In this document: positions 1-6,321 of the stretch, in pieces
How the letters are laid out: each line of letters opens with the position of its first letter
Position numbering within the stretch: position 1 is the first letter of the stretch
Assembly (NCBI GenBank): GCA_964588685.1
Contig: CAZPQG010000016.1
Span: 1-9,368, forward strand
DNA length: 9,368 nucleotides
Source of the DNA: CAYVBW01 sp964588685
GTDB lineage: Bacteria; Patescibacteriota; Microgenomatia; UBA1400; PJMF01
Direction of reading: 5' to 3'
The notes under the pieces: model-generated
Database searches by the model: none
Told to the model about the DNA's origin: nothing
Seen by the model: only the letters and a program-made list of their open reading frames with translations
Made by a program: the position numbers and the translations under genes

Positions 1-392
1 ATTTGAGCAGCGCAATAAAATAACGCACCATATCTGGTAGTTCCACCTTCAGCCACAGCTTCAAAAACTATATCAGCTTTGCTTAAACCGGATTGGGGCC
101 TTGCGTCAGGCGAATTTTCAATCATAACAAATAATGGCCGTCTATTTTCCCAGGCTTCTCTTTCAGTTTGAGTGCATAAGGCTCCATTTAAGGGGCACTC
201 TTGGTCTCTAGGTTCATTGGGGTCAATTTCCAATAATTGTCCCAATGCAGTTTCTCCCGCCTCTTCTGAAGTTGTTGTTTCAGATTCTTGATCAGCCGTA
301 TCTGTAGCATTAATCTGTGAAAAAAAGCCGTAGGAAATTCCTGCTGACAATAAATAAATAACAAGAGCAATAATTAAAGATTTTTTTGGCAT
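1..392 (-). CDS. DUF3048 (YerB-family) membrane-anchored protein, 5' part only
   Basis: This is the N-terminal 130 codons of a gene that runs off the left edge, so no stop is seen. Residues 1-4 are MPKK, then a hydrophobic segment (about 5-24) acts as signal anchor, followed by an acidic, Thr/Ser/Glu-rich linker (about 30-60). Then comes CPLNGALC (66-73) and the DUF3048 N-terminal signature: RRPLFVMIEN at 84-93, DARPQSGLSKADIVFEA at 96-112 and EGGTTRYGALFYC at 115-127. This matches the YerB family (Bacillus YerB is a lipoprotein of unknown function), although here the anchor appears to be a transmembrane helix and not a lipobox. The paired cysteines C66/C73 are outside the membrane and could form a disulfide. 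The start at 392 is the first ATG giving the full membrane segment; there is no clear Shine-Dalgarno. It lies 261 bp downstream of rseP, so it is probably transcribed separately. Family assignment is firm; function is unknown. Confidence 0.88.
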   Translation of the reverse strand, partial: MPKKSLIIALVIYLLSAGISYGFFSQINATDTADQESETTTSEEAGETALGQLLEIDPNEPRDQECPLNGALCTQTEREAWENRRPLFVMIENSPDARPQSGLSKADIVFEAVAEGGTTRYGALFYCAAQ

Positions 393-461
393 AACAAAAT
401 AAGTATTTATATTAGATTTCAAAATTAATTGATAATATTCTGATTGCAATTGATTATTCTA

Positions 462-496
462 ATTGCCGGCAGTTTCGCTTAGTGTTCACTGGCAAT
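462..496. other. Bulged inverted repeat in the DUF3048 upstream region
   Basis: ATTGCC (462-467) and AGT (471-473) pair with ACT (488-490) and GGCAAT (491-496), leaving a 3-nt GGC bulge and a 14-nt loop. It lies 66 bp upstream of the DUF3048 start, in the 261-bp gap 393-653, which otherwise holds AT-rich sequence and no convincing ORF. It could be a 5'-leader structure or an operator; no U-run follows on either strand, so it is not a terminator. Confidence 0.3.
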
Positions 497-607
497 AACA
501 AGCAAGTCTATAATATTAAAACAGAATTTAAATTAATTACAAGATAAAATTTAAACTCAGCCTCTCTTTGTAAAGAATGATTTTAGATGCTTTTTAAGTT
601 TAAATAT

Positions 608-655
608 AAGCGGCTATTTATTAACAGCTATTAATTATAGTTGCCGCTTTTTTTT
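608..655. terminator. Stem-loop at the rseP 3' end, possibly bidirectional terminator
   Basis: AAGCGGC (608-614) pairs with GCCGCTT (643-649) around a 28-nt interior that can form a smaller CTAT/ATAG hairpin. On the plus strand the stem runs directly into eight Ts (648-655), a classical intrinsic terminator shape. On the minus strand, which carries rseP, the stem starts right after the rseP stop and is followed by only a weak U tract (ATATTTAAAC). It probably ends the rseP transcript, but the better U-tract faces the other way. Confidence 0.5.
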
Positions 656-1811
656 AACCATTGATGATACGGTTTATATCGCTAATGGTAATGGTGATAA
701 TCAGCAACACCAACAGTACAAAACCGCCATAATTAGCATATTGCTCAATTTTATTAATCTTTTTCTGCCCAAAAAATTTTTCCAGAAAAATAAACAGGGC
801 CCGGCCTCCATCCAGAGCAGGAATAGGCAGTAAGTTAACCACAGCTAAATTTAAAGACAACATGCCGGCAAAACTTAAATTATGTAGGTGATTATCACTG
901 ATAATATTCCCTTTTTGAGTTTCATGAACTATACCTACCGGCCCCGCTACTTCTCTTGATACAGTGCCGCTGGTAACTAACTGCTTCATCATGTCAGCCA
1001 GAGCAGCTAAGATCAAATAGGCCAGCGCTGCTGCTTGCTTTAACCCGTACCAACTACCTCTAAAAGGCATCTCATACCAAGGATAAAAATTAAAGATTAC
1101 ATCGTCAAAAACTACACCTAAAGACCCTTCTCCTTCAGGTGTCTCATCGGCTGTGCGAGCATAAACTTGGTATTCATTTACTTGATCCGGACACTTCAGA
1201 TTATCACACTGTTCTGTAATAGTTAAAGTCAATGTTTCACCGCGATAATCTGCCACTACTGCCTGCATTTCAGTAAAGCTCTCAATTTGATAAATTGCGT
1301 TATCCACTCTGACACTAGTAATATTTGCATTGACCGGCACACCAGCCTGTTCAGCTGGAGAATCAGACGCTACCTGGCCGATTCTAGCTTGATCCAATAA
1401 AGGCACGGGGATGCCCATCAAAGAAAAAACTACTGAAAATGCAACGACGGCAAAAATTAAATTTACCAAAGTGCCGGCCAAAATAACTTTCATTTTTAAA
1501 TTTGGCGGCTTAGCATAAAAAGGGGCCTCAGCCTTAGGATCATCTTTCTGAGATTGAATTAACTCTTCCACTTCCGGCTGAGAAATATCTTCCGGACCTG
1601 CTTCTCCTTCCAGCCTAACAAAGCCCCCAAATGGAATTAAATTTAAAGTAAAATCTGTTTTATCCCAAGAAAAAATTGTGGCTAAACGAGGGGGGTATCC
1701 TAAGCCAAACTCTTTAACTTTTACACCAACCTTACGCGCTGCAATAAAATGACCCAACTCATGAATAATAATCAAAAAGGAGATAATAAGAATGACAATT
1801 AAAATTGACAT
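654..1811 (-). CDS. rseP: RseP-family site-2 intramembrane zinc metalloprotease
   Basis: Membrane-embedded M50B protease that cleaves transmembrane substrates (in E. coli the anti-sigma factor RseA and remnant signal peptides). In order: first membrane helix with the zinc-binding HELGH (H17, E18, H21); a membrane-associated region with FGGFVRL (61-67); a charged cytosolic-like insert (about 68-105); second helix (about 107-134); one PDZ domain (about 144-205) starting IGQVASDSPAEQAGV; a short insert with two cysteines (C202, C207); GPVGI (290-294); a helix carrying the third zinc ligand in NLLPIPALDGGR (326-337, D334); and a last helix (about 363-376). At 385 aa with a single PDZ it is shorter than the two-PDZ E. 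coli protein and matches the Gram-positive/Patescibacteria type. The start is the first ATG, placing HExxH at residue 17 as is usual; no Shine-Dalgarno is visible. It follows frr after 83 bp. All catalytic residues are present, so it should be active; substrates are unknown. Confidence 0.96.
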   Translation of the reverse strand: MSILIVILIISFLIIIHELGHFIAARKVGVKVKEFGLGYPPRLATIFSWDKTDFTLNLIPFGGFVRLEGEAGPEDISQPEVEELIQSQKDDPKAEAPFYAKPPNLKMKVILAGTLVNLIFAVVAFSVVFSLMGIPVPLLDQARIGQVASDSPAEQAGVPVNANITSVRVDNAIYQIESFTEMQAVVADYRGETLTLTITEQCDNLKCPDQVNEYQVYARTADETPEGEGSLGVVFDDVIFNFYPWYEMPFRGSWYGLKQAAALAYLILAALADMMKQLVTSGTVSREVAGPVGIVHETQKGNIISDNHLHNLSFAGMLSLNLAVVNLLPIPALDGGRALFIFLEKFFGQKKINKIEQYANYGGFVLLVLLIITITISDINRIING

Positions 1812-1894
1812 GTAAAAATAACAAAACTTAAAACAAAACTAATTTATAAATAAAACAATGATAATGATTAATATAAGAAAAATAAAACTAAAGG

Positions 1895-2446
1895 CTAAAG
1901 CTTTAATAAATCTTCTTTTTTTTCTTGAAACAAATCTTCCAGCTGCTCTTCAAATTGAGTCATCATTTGATCAAGTTCTTGTAGATCTCGATGAATGTCA
2001 TCTTCGCTAATTCCAGCTTGTCCTTCTTGTGCTTCAATTTCACTTTTAACATCGCTGCGGGCTGTTCTCATCATTATTTTAGCTGATTCTATTTTTTGCT
2101 TTAGCTTTTTAACAAGCTCATTTCTTTTTTCTTCAGTTAGAGGGGTAACTTTAATTCTAATAATGTCTTGATCAACAACCGGCTTTAAATTTACGTTTGA
2201 ATTTTGAATTGCTTCTTCAATATTTTTAATCACATTCTTGTCCCATGGTTCAATAACAATTAATTCGGGATCAGGCACATTAATGTTAGCCAGTTCATCA
2301 ATTGACATGGAGCTGCCATACACCTGTACTTTAACAGGGTCGAGCATGGCCACATTAGCTTTACCGGTTCTCAACATATTAATCTGCTCCCTGACATGGT
2401 CAATTATTTTTTTTAGTTTGTCTCGAAATGGTGAAAAATCATACAT
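1895..2446 (-). CDS. frr: Ribosome recycling factor
   Basis: Together with EF-G it splits the post-termination ribosome into subunits in the cytoplasm. At 183 aa it has the expected length of the family (about 185). Two-domain layout: the helical hairpin arms (about 1-30 and 104-183) and the small beta domain between them. Family landmarks are LRTGKANVAMLD (25-36), VYGSSMSIDELANINVPDP (42-60), IEPWDKN (65-71), PLTEEKRNELVKK (102-114) and RTARSD (127-132), where R130 aligns by motif with the functionally important Arg132 of E. coli RRF. Start at 2446 is set by MYDF plus the usual N-terminal helix; a second ATG lies 4 nt downstream in another frame. No Shine-Dalgarno is seen. It precedes rseP in the same direction; the usual partner pyrH is not upstream, where instead an unknown membrane protein lies 178 bp away. 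Confidence 0.97.
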   Translation of the reverse strand: MYDFSPFRDKLKKIIDHVREQINMLRTGKANVAMLDPVKVQVYGSSMSIDELANINVPDPELIVIEPWDKNVIKNIEEAIQNSNVNLKPVVDQDIIRIKVTPLTEEKRNELVKKLKQKIESAKIMMRTARSDVKSEIEAQEGQAGISEDDIHRDLQELDQMMTQFEEQLEDLFQEKKEDLLKL

Positions 2447-2540
2447 AACTGATGAGATGTTTAATAAATTTGCCGGGTTTTATAAGTTTATTATTTAATC
2501 GGTTTTTATTATTTTTTATTATGATTTGTTGTTTAACATT

Positions 2541-2581
2541 AATTTAAAAATACGATTGAGTATTAAAACTTTTAACCAATC
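2541..2581 (-). terminator. Weak candidate terminator after the rmlA operon
   Basis: On the minus strand GATTG (2581-2577) pairs with CAATC (2558-2554), with an inner TTAAA/TTTAA stem, followed by GTATTTTTAAATT. It sits in the 178-bp gap between the 127-aa gene and frr, where a transcript end would be expected. The stem is AT-rich and interrupted, so support is modest. The rest of the gap (2447-2540) is AT-rich and shows no clear promoter for frr beyond a TATAAA without a partner. Confidence 0.3.
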
Positions 2582-2624
2582 TTATTTTCCAGCCTGCAAG
2601 CTTTTATTCTACCATTATTACTAT

Positions 2625-3008
2625 TTATATTCTATCAATTGTTAAATTCATGTTGACATTGGGAAGTGATAACTCTTTAACAGAAGGATCGGCATCCTCC
2701 AATTGATTTTTTAAATCTTGAATTTCTTTCTGCAGAGGTGTTAATGTTTGCTCAGGCTCTTCATAATAAGGCTCACCAGATTCGGGTTTTTTTCTTTGTT
2801 CCTCAGGCTGCATAAAAATAACAGCTATTAAAACGGTAATTAATAAGAAAGCAGCAATACTTGCACCGACTTTAATATAAAATGATTTTTTCTTTTTAGA
2901 AAGACGTGACTTAACCTCGCCCAGACTCCACCATTGTTCTCGATTTTCTTTGAAAGCATCCTGTTGCTGATCAAACCTAACTGGCTGTTGTAAGTCTTTG
3001 TGATTCAT
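2625..3008 (-). CDS. Hypothetical single-pass membrane protein (127 aa)
   Basis: No family recognised. The N-terminal about 40 residues are hydrophilic and Gln-rich with a WW pair (26-27) and end in a KKKK cluster (38-41). A single transmembrane helix follows (about 47-66, GASIAAFLLITVLIAVIF). The positive cluster before it predicts a cytoplasmic N terminus and an extracellular C terminus. The C-terminal part is Glu/Pro-rich (68-90), then a short amphipathic helix (91-106, TPLQKEIQDLKNQLED) able to form a coiled coil, and ends with LPNVNMNLTIDRI. The start codon overlaps the stop of the upstream 315-aa gene by 4 nt (ATGA), pointing to translational coupling and a shared function with that secreted coiled-coil protein. 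The overlap and plausible topology make it very likely a real gene; function unknown. Confidence 0.8.
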   Translation of the reverse strand: MNHKDLQQPVRFDQQQDAFKENREQWWSLGEVKSRLSKKKKSFYIKVGASIAAFLLITVLIAVIFMQPEEQRKKPESGEPYYEEPEQTLTPLQKEIQDLKNQLEDADPSVKELSLPNVNMNLTIDRI

Positions 3009-3952
3009 TTAAGTCGCTCTATTTCTTCTAAATAAGTAATTACTTTAGATAAATTGCTGTAAATTGGCATTAAGTCTTTATTTAAATTAGCATATAAGCG
3101 TGCATAACGAGAATCTGAATCAGTTGTGGCATGACTTTGGTCAACCTTTGCCCAAACTTGTTCAAACATAGGCGGCAGCTGCACAATTAGCTTATCAATT
3201 TCATCAAATGATCTTTCAATTTTGGGTTGATTGATGGGATCAGACTCTACTTCATAAGCAGAAATAATTTTTTGATGGACAATTAGCATTTTGTCGTAAA
3301 CTGAATGAAGTTTACCAATAGCCAATAAGCTCAAGGCATAGTAGCTGGATTCTTTAACTTGTTTGCCTAAGGGCTCAAATTCAAGCGCCAGATTATTTAC
3401 ATCATCCCGATCATAAGCTTGTTTGATAGATTGTTCAAACTGATCCAGCTGAGATCTATTAGTCTCTATGTCGCTAATGAGTCTTCGTTTATGAGAAAGT
3501 TCAATGCCTTCTGCTTCAATAACTTTTAATCTCAATAAATTTTGATAAATATCTAAGACTTGATTACGCGATAGCATTGCCTTTTTAGTGGCAGTAATTG
3601 CCTCTTCAATCGAACTTAAGGTCTGCAGATTTTGATATTGATCAATGACAATTCGATAGTCTCTTTCATCTTGCTCATAATCATTGAGAGCAGCCAACAG
3701 CTGAAGTCTTAAATCATCGATTTCCGCTGCCAGCCGTTTCTTTTGAACTATATACTGTTGAGAAGTTTCCTCATCCAGTTCATCAGCTTCCATCTCTTCG
3801 GTAAATTCCATCAAATCGTAACTGTTTTGTGCAAAAGACCTAAGAGGGCAGCTAAAAAAACTGAAGAAAAATAATAAACTCAAAATTGAAGCAGCTGTAA
3901 AAACTAGTCTCCATTTAAAACTAAGTGAGCTGACTGTCTGGTTAATAGCCAT
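3005..3952 (-). CDS. Hypothetical secreted helical/coiled-coil protein (315 aa)
   Basis: No family recognised. The N terminus is a long signal peptide: basic start (K13, R15), hydrophobic core about 16-34, and a likely signal peptidase I site after RSFA (A41, then QNS). The mature part is almost entirely helical and highly charged: an acidic stretch (49-62), then heptad-like segments at about 64-115 (KKRLAAEIDDLRLQLLAAL), 128-180 and 240-312, with few aromatic clusters and no recognisable catalytic motif. It starts 6 bp after the rmlA stop and overlaps the 127-aa membrane gene by 4 nt, so all three are one operon. The arrangement of a secreted coiled-coil protein with a single-pass coiled-coil partner suggests an envelope complex, but that is inference. 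C35 in FFSC looks superficially like a lipobox but the -3 residue does not fit. Start chosen as the first ATG, which gives the signal peptide; no Shine-Dalgarno. Confidence 0.82.
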   Translation of the reverse strand: MAINQTVSSLSFKWRLVFTAASILSLLFFFSFFSCPLRSFAQNSYDLMEFTEEMEADELDEETSQQYIVQKKRLAAEIDDLRLQLLAALNDYEQDERDYRIVIDQYQNLQTLSSIEEAITATKKAMLSRNQVLDIYQNLLRLKVIEAEGIELSHKRRLISDIETNRSQLDQFEQSIKQAYDRDDVNNLALEFEPLGKQVKESSYYALSLLAIGKLHSVYDKMLIVHQKIISAYEVESDPINQPKIERSFDEIDKLIVQLPPMFEQVWAKVDQSHATTDSDSRYARLYANLNKDLMPIYSNLSKVITYLEEIERLK

Positions 3953-3958
3953 AGAGGT

Positions 3959-4681
3959 CTATTTATTTTTATTTAAGGCTTTATCACGAGCAAACATAAC
4001 AGCGCTGTGCATAGATTCAAAAGTACCAGTGTCAAACCATTGCCCTTCAACAAATGCTACATCTAGCTCTTTTTCTTTTAAATATAAGTTGTTAAGATCC
4101 GTAATTTCCAATTCTCCCCGATCAGAAGGTTTAAGCGTTTGTACTTTATCAACGACAGTATTGTCGTAAATATAAAGACCGGTAACAGCATAGTCAGATT
4201 TAGGATCAGTTGGTTTTTCTTCAATAGAAATGGCTTGATTGTTCTGATCAAATTCCACTACTCCGAAGCGCTGCGGATCTTTTACTTTCTTTGCAAATAC
4301 TCGGCCGCCGGACTCAAAACCCTGGATTGCCTCGGAAAAATCGTCTTCAAATAAATTATCTCCTAAAATTAAGGTTACATCATCATTGCCGATAAAATTA
4401 CCGCCAATGGTAAAAGCCTGCGCCAAACCCTCCGGTTTGTCTTGAATCTCATAAGTAAAATCACAGCCAAAATCTTTACCACTGCCCAGTAACTTTAGAA
4501 AGTCGCCGGCATGATCAGGAGCCACAATAATTAAAATATCTTTAATACCCGCTTTTAATAAAGTTTGCAGCGGATAATAAATCATCGGTTGATTGTAAAT
4601 AGGGAGTAATTGCTTGCTGGTCACATATGTAAGAGGCTGTAGTCTAGTGCCTCGACCTCCAGCTAAAATAATACCTTTCAT
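3959..4681 (-). CDS. rmlA: Glucose-1-phosphate thymidylyltransferase, short form
   Basis: Catalyses dTTP + glucose-1-phosphate to dTDP-glucose + diphosphate in the cytoplasm, the first step toward dTDP-rhamnose and other dTDP-sugars for surface polysaccharides. The nucleotidyltransferase signature GGRGTRLQPLT spans 8-18 with K23 in SKQLLPIYNQP; GDN at 107-109 carries the metal-binding Asp (D108); EEKPTDPKSDYAVTGLY (154-170) and RGELEITD (188-195) form the sugar-phosphate site; WFDTGT is at 215-220. At 240 aa it lacks the about 50-residue C-terminal helical extension of long RmlA enzymes such as E. coli RfbA, as in the short type (for example Bacillus SpsI). No rmlB, rmlC or rmlD is in this window. 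It heads a tight operon with two unknown envelope genes. Substrate specificity within sugar nucleotidyltransferases is inferred from overall similarity. The start is the canonical MKGIILAGG; no Shine-Dalgarno is visible. Confidence 0.94.
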   Translation of the reverse strand: MKGIILAGGRGTRLQPLTYVTSKQLLPIYNQPMIYYPLQTLLKAGIKDILIIVAPDHAGDFLKLLGSGKDFGCDFTYEIQDKPEGLAQAFTIGGNFIGNDDVTLILGDNLFEDDFSEAIQGFESGGRVFAKKVKDPQRFGVVEFDQNNQAISIEEKPTDPKSDYAVTGLYIYDNTVVDKVQTLKPSDRGELEITDLNNLYLKEKELDVAFVEGQWFDTGTFESMHSAVMFARDKALNKNK

Positions 4682-4740
4682 AAAATGAATATTAATTAAT
4701 ATTGTGAGCAGTTTAAAATTATTATTAAGATTGAATTTTA

Positions 4741-4769
4741 ATTAAATTATTAACCATTAATAATTTAAT
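4741..4769. repeat. Perfect AT-only palindrome upstream of rmlA
   Basis: TTAAATTATTAA (4742-4753) and TTAATAATTTAA (4757-4768) are exact inverted repeats separated by CCA, extended by one more pair (4741/4769), so 13-bp arms. It lies about 60 bp upstream of the rmlA start and downstream of a TATAAT on the same strand, hence within a predicted 5' leader. It may be an operator or leader hairpin; the following sequence lacks a U-run, so a terminator role is unlikely. Confidence 0.4.
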
Positions 4770-4802
4770 AACTCATCATAACAACTTAAATTTAACAGTC
4801 TG

Positions 4803-4808
4803 ATTATA
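4803..4808 (-). promoter_or_regulatory. Candidate -10 element for the rmlA operon
   Basis: A perfect TATAAT lies on the minus strand in the 173-bp gap between the small three-TM gene and rmlA, about 120 bp upstream of the rmlA start. No good -35 hexamer sits 16-18 bp upstream, so in such AT-rich DNA this could be chance. If used, the leader would be about 115 nt and would contain the palindrome at 4741-4769. Confidence 0.3.
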
Positions 4809-4854
4809 AACCAAATAATTTCTTATAGTTTATCACAATGGGTAAAAAATTAAC

Positions 4855-5112
4855 TTAAAGAGTGATTAAAAATAACAACAGCGCTGCTAAAAAAGAAATG
4901 CCTAAATATTCTAAAATAAGTTTTTTGGTTAAGCGGCCTGCTTTATGTTGTGTCACAATCCCCCAAAAAAAATAAAAAACTACCAGTAATAAAATTAAAT
5001 AACGTTGATAAGCAACCTCGTAAGCAGCAGTAAAAAATAAAAAAATTATTAAGCTTAAAAAAATTATTAACACTAAATAAGGCAGCTTAGATTTAATCGG
5101 TAATTTGTTCAT
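4855..5112 (-). CDS. Hypothetical small membrane protein, three TM helices (85 aa)
   Basis: No family recognised. Three predicted membrane helices fill most of the protein: about 10-30, 37-53 and 66-84, joined by short loops; the loop at 54-64 (TQHKAGRLTKK) is basic and so probably cytoplasmic. The ATG overlaps the stop of the upstream CAP-domain gene by 4 nt (ATGA), and a full-strength Shine-Dalgarno (AAGGAGG, minus strand, 5128-5122) lies 9 nt before it inside the CAP coding region. These two facts fix the start and argue strongly that it is translated and works with the CAP protein, whose own C terminus has two membrane helices. Function unknown. Confidence 0.82.
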   Translation of the reverse strand: MNKLPIKSKLPYLVLIIFLSLIIFLFFTAAYEVAYQRYLILLLVVFYFFWGIVTQHKAGRLTKKLILEYLGISFLAALLLFLITL

Positions 5113-6134
5113 TTAATCACTCCTCCTTGAAAGACTATCATTAAAAAAGCAACACCCATAAATAAAATAATATGGCCTAAGTTTTCTCCAACCAATCTCA
5201 TATTCTTTTTACTGCCAATCACAAAAGAGTCATAAATTAAAGTCAAAATGATCAGCATAATGACGGCTAAAAACGCTGCTTTTGTTAATTGCAGGGGAGT
5301 AAAAATTGACGATGATATGGGACGGTCCTCAGCTACCAGCTCTTCTGATTTTTGATTACTGTTAACAGTTTGAGTGTCGTCAGGATCGAAAGCTGCTGCA
5401 TCGCTTTTTTGCTCAGTTTCTCTCACAACCGGATCTTCTACTTGAGCTTCCTTCTCTTCTAATGCCAGCACCGGATTATGAACTGCAGGCTGCTGAGCTG
5501 GTTCATCAACAGCGCTGTCACCAATTTGACTAGCGGCACCCGTCGGAGTACCAAACATTTGCACTATTAACACGCTCTCAAAACCTTGAAATTTACCCTG
5601 CACCATCGCCACCCCAATTTCTTGATAACGCTCATTTAAAATATTGGCTTTGTGAGTTGAAGAATCCATCCAAGCCTGCATCATATCATTGGTATTACCA
5701 AAATCTCTAGCCAAATTTTCTCCTGCCACTTGATATTGATAATTAGCTGCTTTAATAAAGTCCCAAGGCTTTTTGCCGTCAGGTGAAGTGTGTGACCAAT
5801 ATTGATTATCGATCATATGCTGCGCTTTCGCTAAAGCAGCAGCTGAAAGTTGGGAATTAGCAGTTAATGGCGGTAGGCCTTGCTCTTGTCTTTTCTGATT
5901 TGTGGCCCTAATAACCTCTTCACTGGTAATAGTAGAATGAAAACTTAAAACTGAATCATAAACCGAAGGAAAAAACCTGAGCGTTTGCACCAGCGCAAAA
6001 AACCCGACCACTATAAAAGCCAGCACTAAAATATGATCCGGATGCAGTAATTCGGGGCGGTAGTTGTTGCTTCTTTGGGGAACAAAGAGTTTTGACAGCT
6101 TGGACAGGATTTTTGACTTATTTTGACGAATCAT
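5109..6134 (-). CDS. CAP/SCP-domain membrane protein (YkwD-like)
   Basis: Extracellular CAP (cysteine-rich secretory/antigen 5/PR-1) superfamily domain on a membrane-bound scaffold. Layout: basic N terminus (1-33), a transmembrane anchor (about 34-52), the CAP domain (about 70-200), an acidic Pro/Gln/Glu-rich linker (about 203-275), and two more membrane helices (about 283-303 and 319-337). CAP landmarks: INxxR-like start TNQKRQEQGLPPL (78-90), YWSHTSPDGKKPWDF (112-126) with H115, AGEN (137-140) with E139, and STHKANILN (159-167) with H161. The usual cavity residues His, Glu and His are therefore present. Bacterial CAP proteins have no agreed activity; membrane or wall association is typical. 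It lies just after the terminator of the TasA-like gene and overlaps the three-TM gene, forming a two-gene operon. Start is the only reasonable ATG; no Shine-Dalgarno, but a promoter sits almost on top of it. Confidence 0.92.
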   Translation of the reverse strand: MIRQNKSKILSKLSKLFVPQRSNNYRPELLHPDHILVLAFIVVGFFALVQTLRFFPSVYDSVLSFHSTITSEEVIRATNQKRQEQGLPPLTANSQLSAAALAKAQHMIDNQYWSHTSPDGKKPWDFIKAANYQYQVAGENLARDFGNTNDMMQAWMDSSTHKANILNERYQEIGVAMVQGKFQGFESVLIVQMFGTPTGAASQIGDSAVDEPAQQPAVHNPVLALEEKEAQVEDPVVRETEQKSDAAAFDPDDTQTVNSNQKSEELVAEDRPISSSIFTPLQLTKAAFLAVIMLIILTLIYDSFVIGSKKNMRLVGENLGHIILFMGVAFLMIVFQGGVIK

Positions 6135-6145
6135 ATTACAAGTTA

Positions 6146-6174
6146 ATTATGCAAAAATTAACAGCATTTGTCTA
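6146..6174 (-). promoter_or_regulatory. Sigma70-type promoter for the CAP gene
   Basis: On the minus strand TAGACA (6174-6169, 5 of 6 to TTGACA) and CATAAT (6151-6146, 5 of 6 to TATAAT) are separated by exactly 17 bp. The predicted transcription start would be near 6139, only about 5 nt before the ATG at 6134, so the mRNA would be nearly leaderless, in line with the absence of a Shine-Dalgarno. Two further TATAAT boxes upstream (around 6185 and 6225) lack -35 partners. Confidence 0.5.
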
Positions 6175-6244
6175 GTTGCTCGCTTCATATTATAAATTAC
6201 CAGAGAAAAGTTTACCGCGCCTACATTATAAAAATTTCAGAAGT

Positions 6245-6310
6245 TGTTAAAAAAAACAAAATTCATAAAACATTGCTCAACAGCCCGAAAAAACCGAGCT
6301 GCTGAACAAT
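6245..6310 (-). terminator. Strong intrinsic terminator of the TasA-like gene
   Basis: A 16-bp stem formed by 6310-6295 and 6287-6272 with a short T-rich loop starts 11 bp beyond the TasA-like stop codon. In the minus-strand RNA the arms pair throughout, with three G-U wobbles; the same positions would be A-C mismatches in a plus-strand RNA, so the structure is built for minus-strand transcripts. It is followed by GTTTTATGAATTTTG and a run of Ts. It separates the sipW locus from the CAP operon. Confidence 0.85.
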
Positions 6311-6321
6311 AATCTTTAATC

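Noticed and set aside
188..370. 60-aa open frame on the minus strand
   Set aside because: It overlaps the DUF3048 coding region in another frame; the DUF3048 frame carries clear family motifs.
2238..2498. 86-aa plus-strand open frame
   Set aside because: Antisense shadow of frr with no features of its own.
3847..3851. Lipobox at C35 of the 315-aa protein (FFSC)
   Set aside because: The -3 residue is Phe and a better signal peptidase I site (RSFA, then Q42) follows; lipoprotein status not supported.
4139..4354. 71-aa plus-strand open frame
   Set aside because: Antisense shadow of rmlA.
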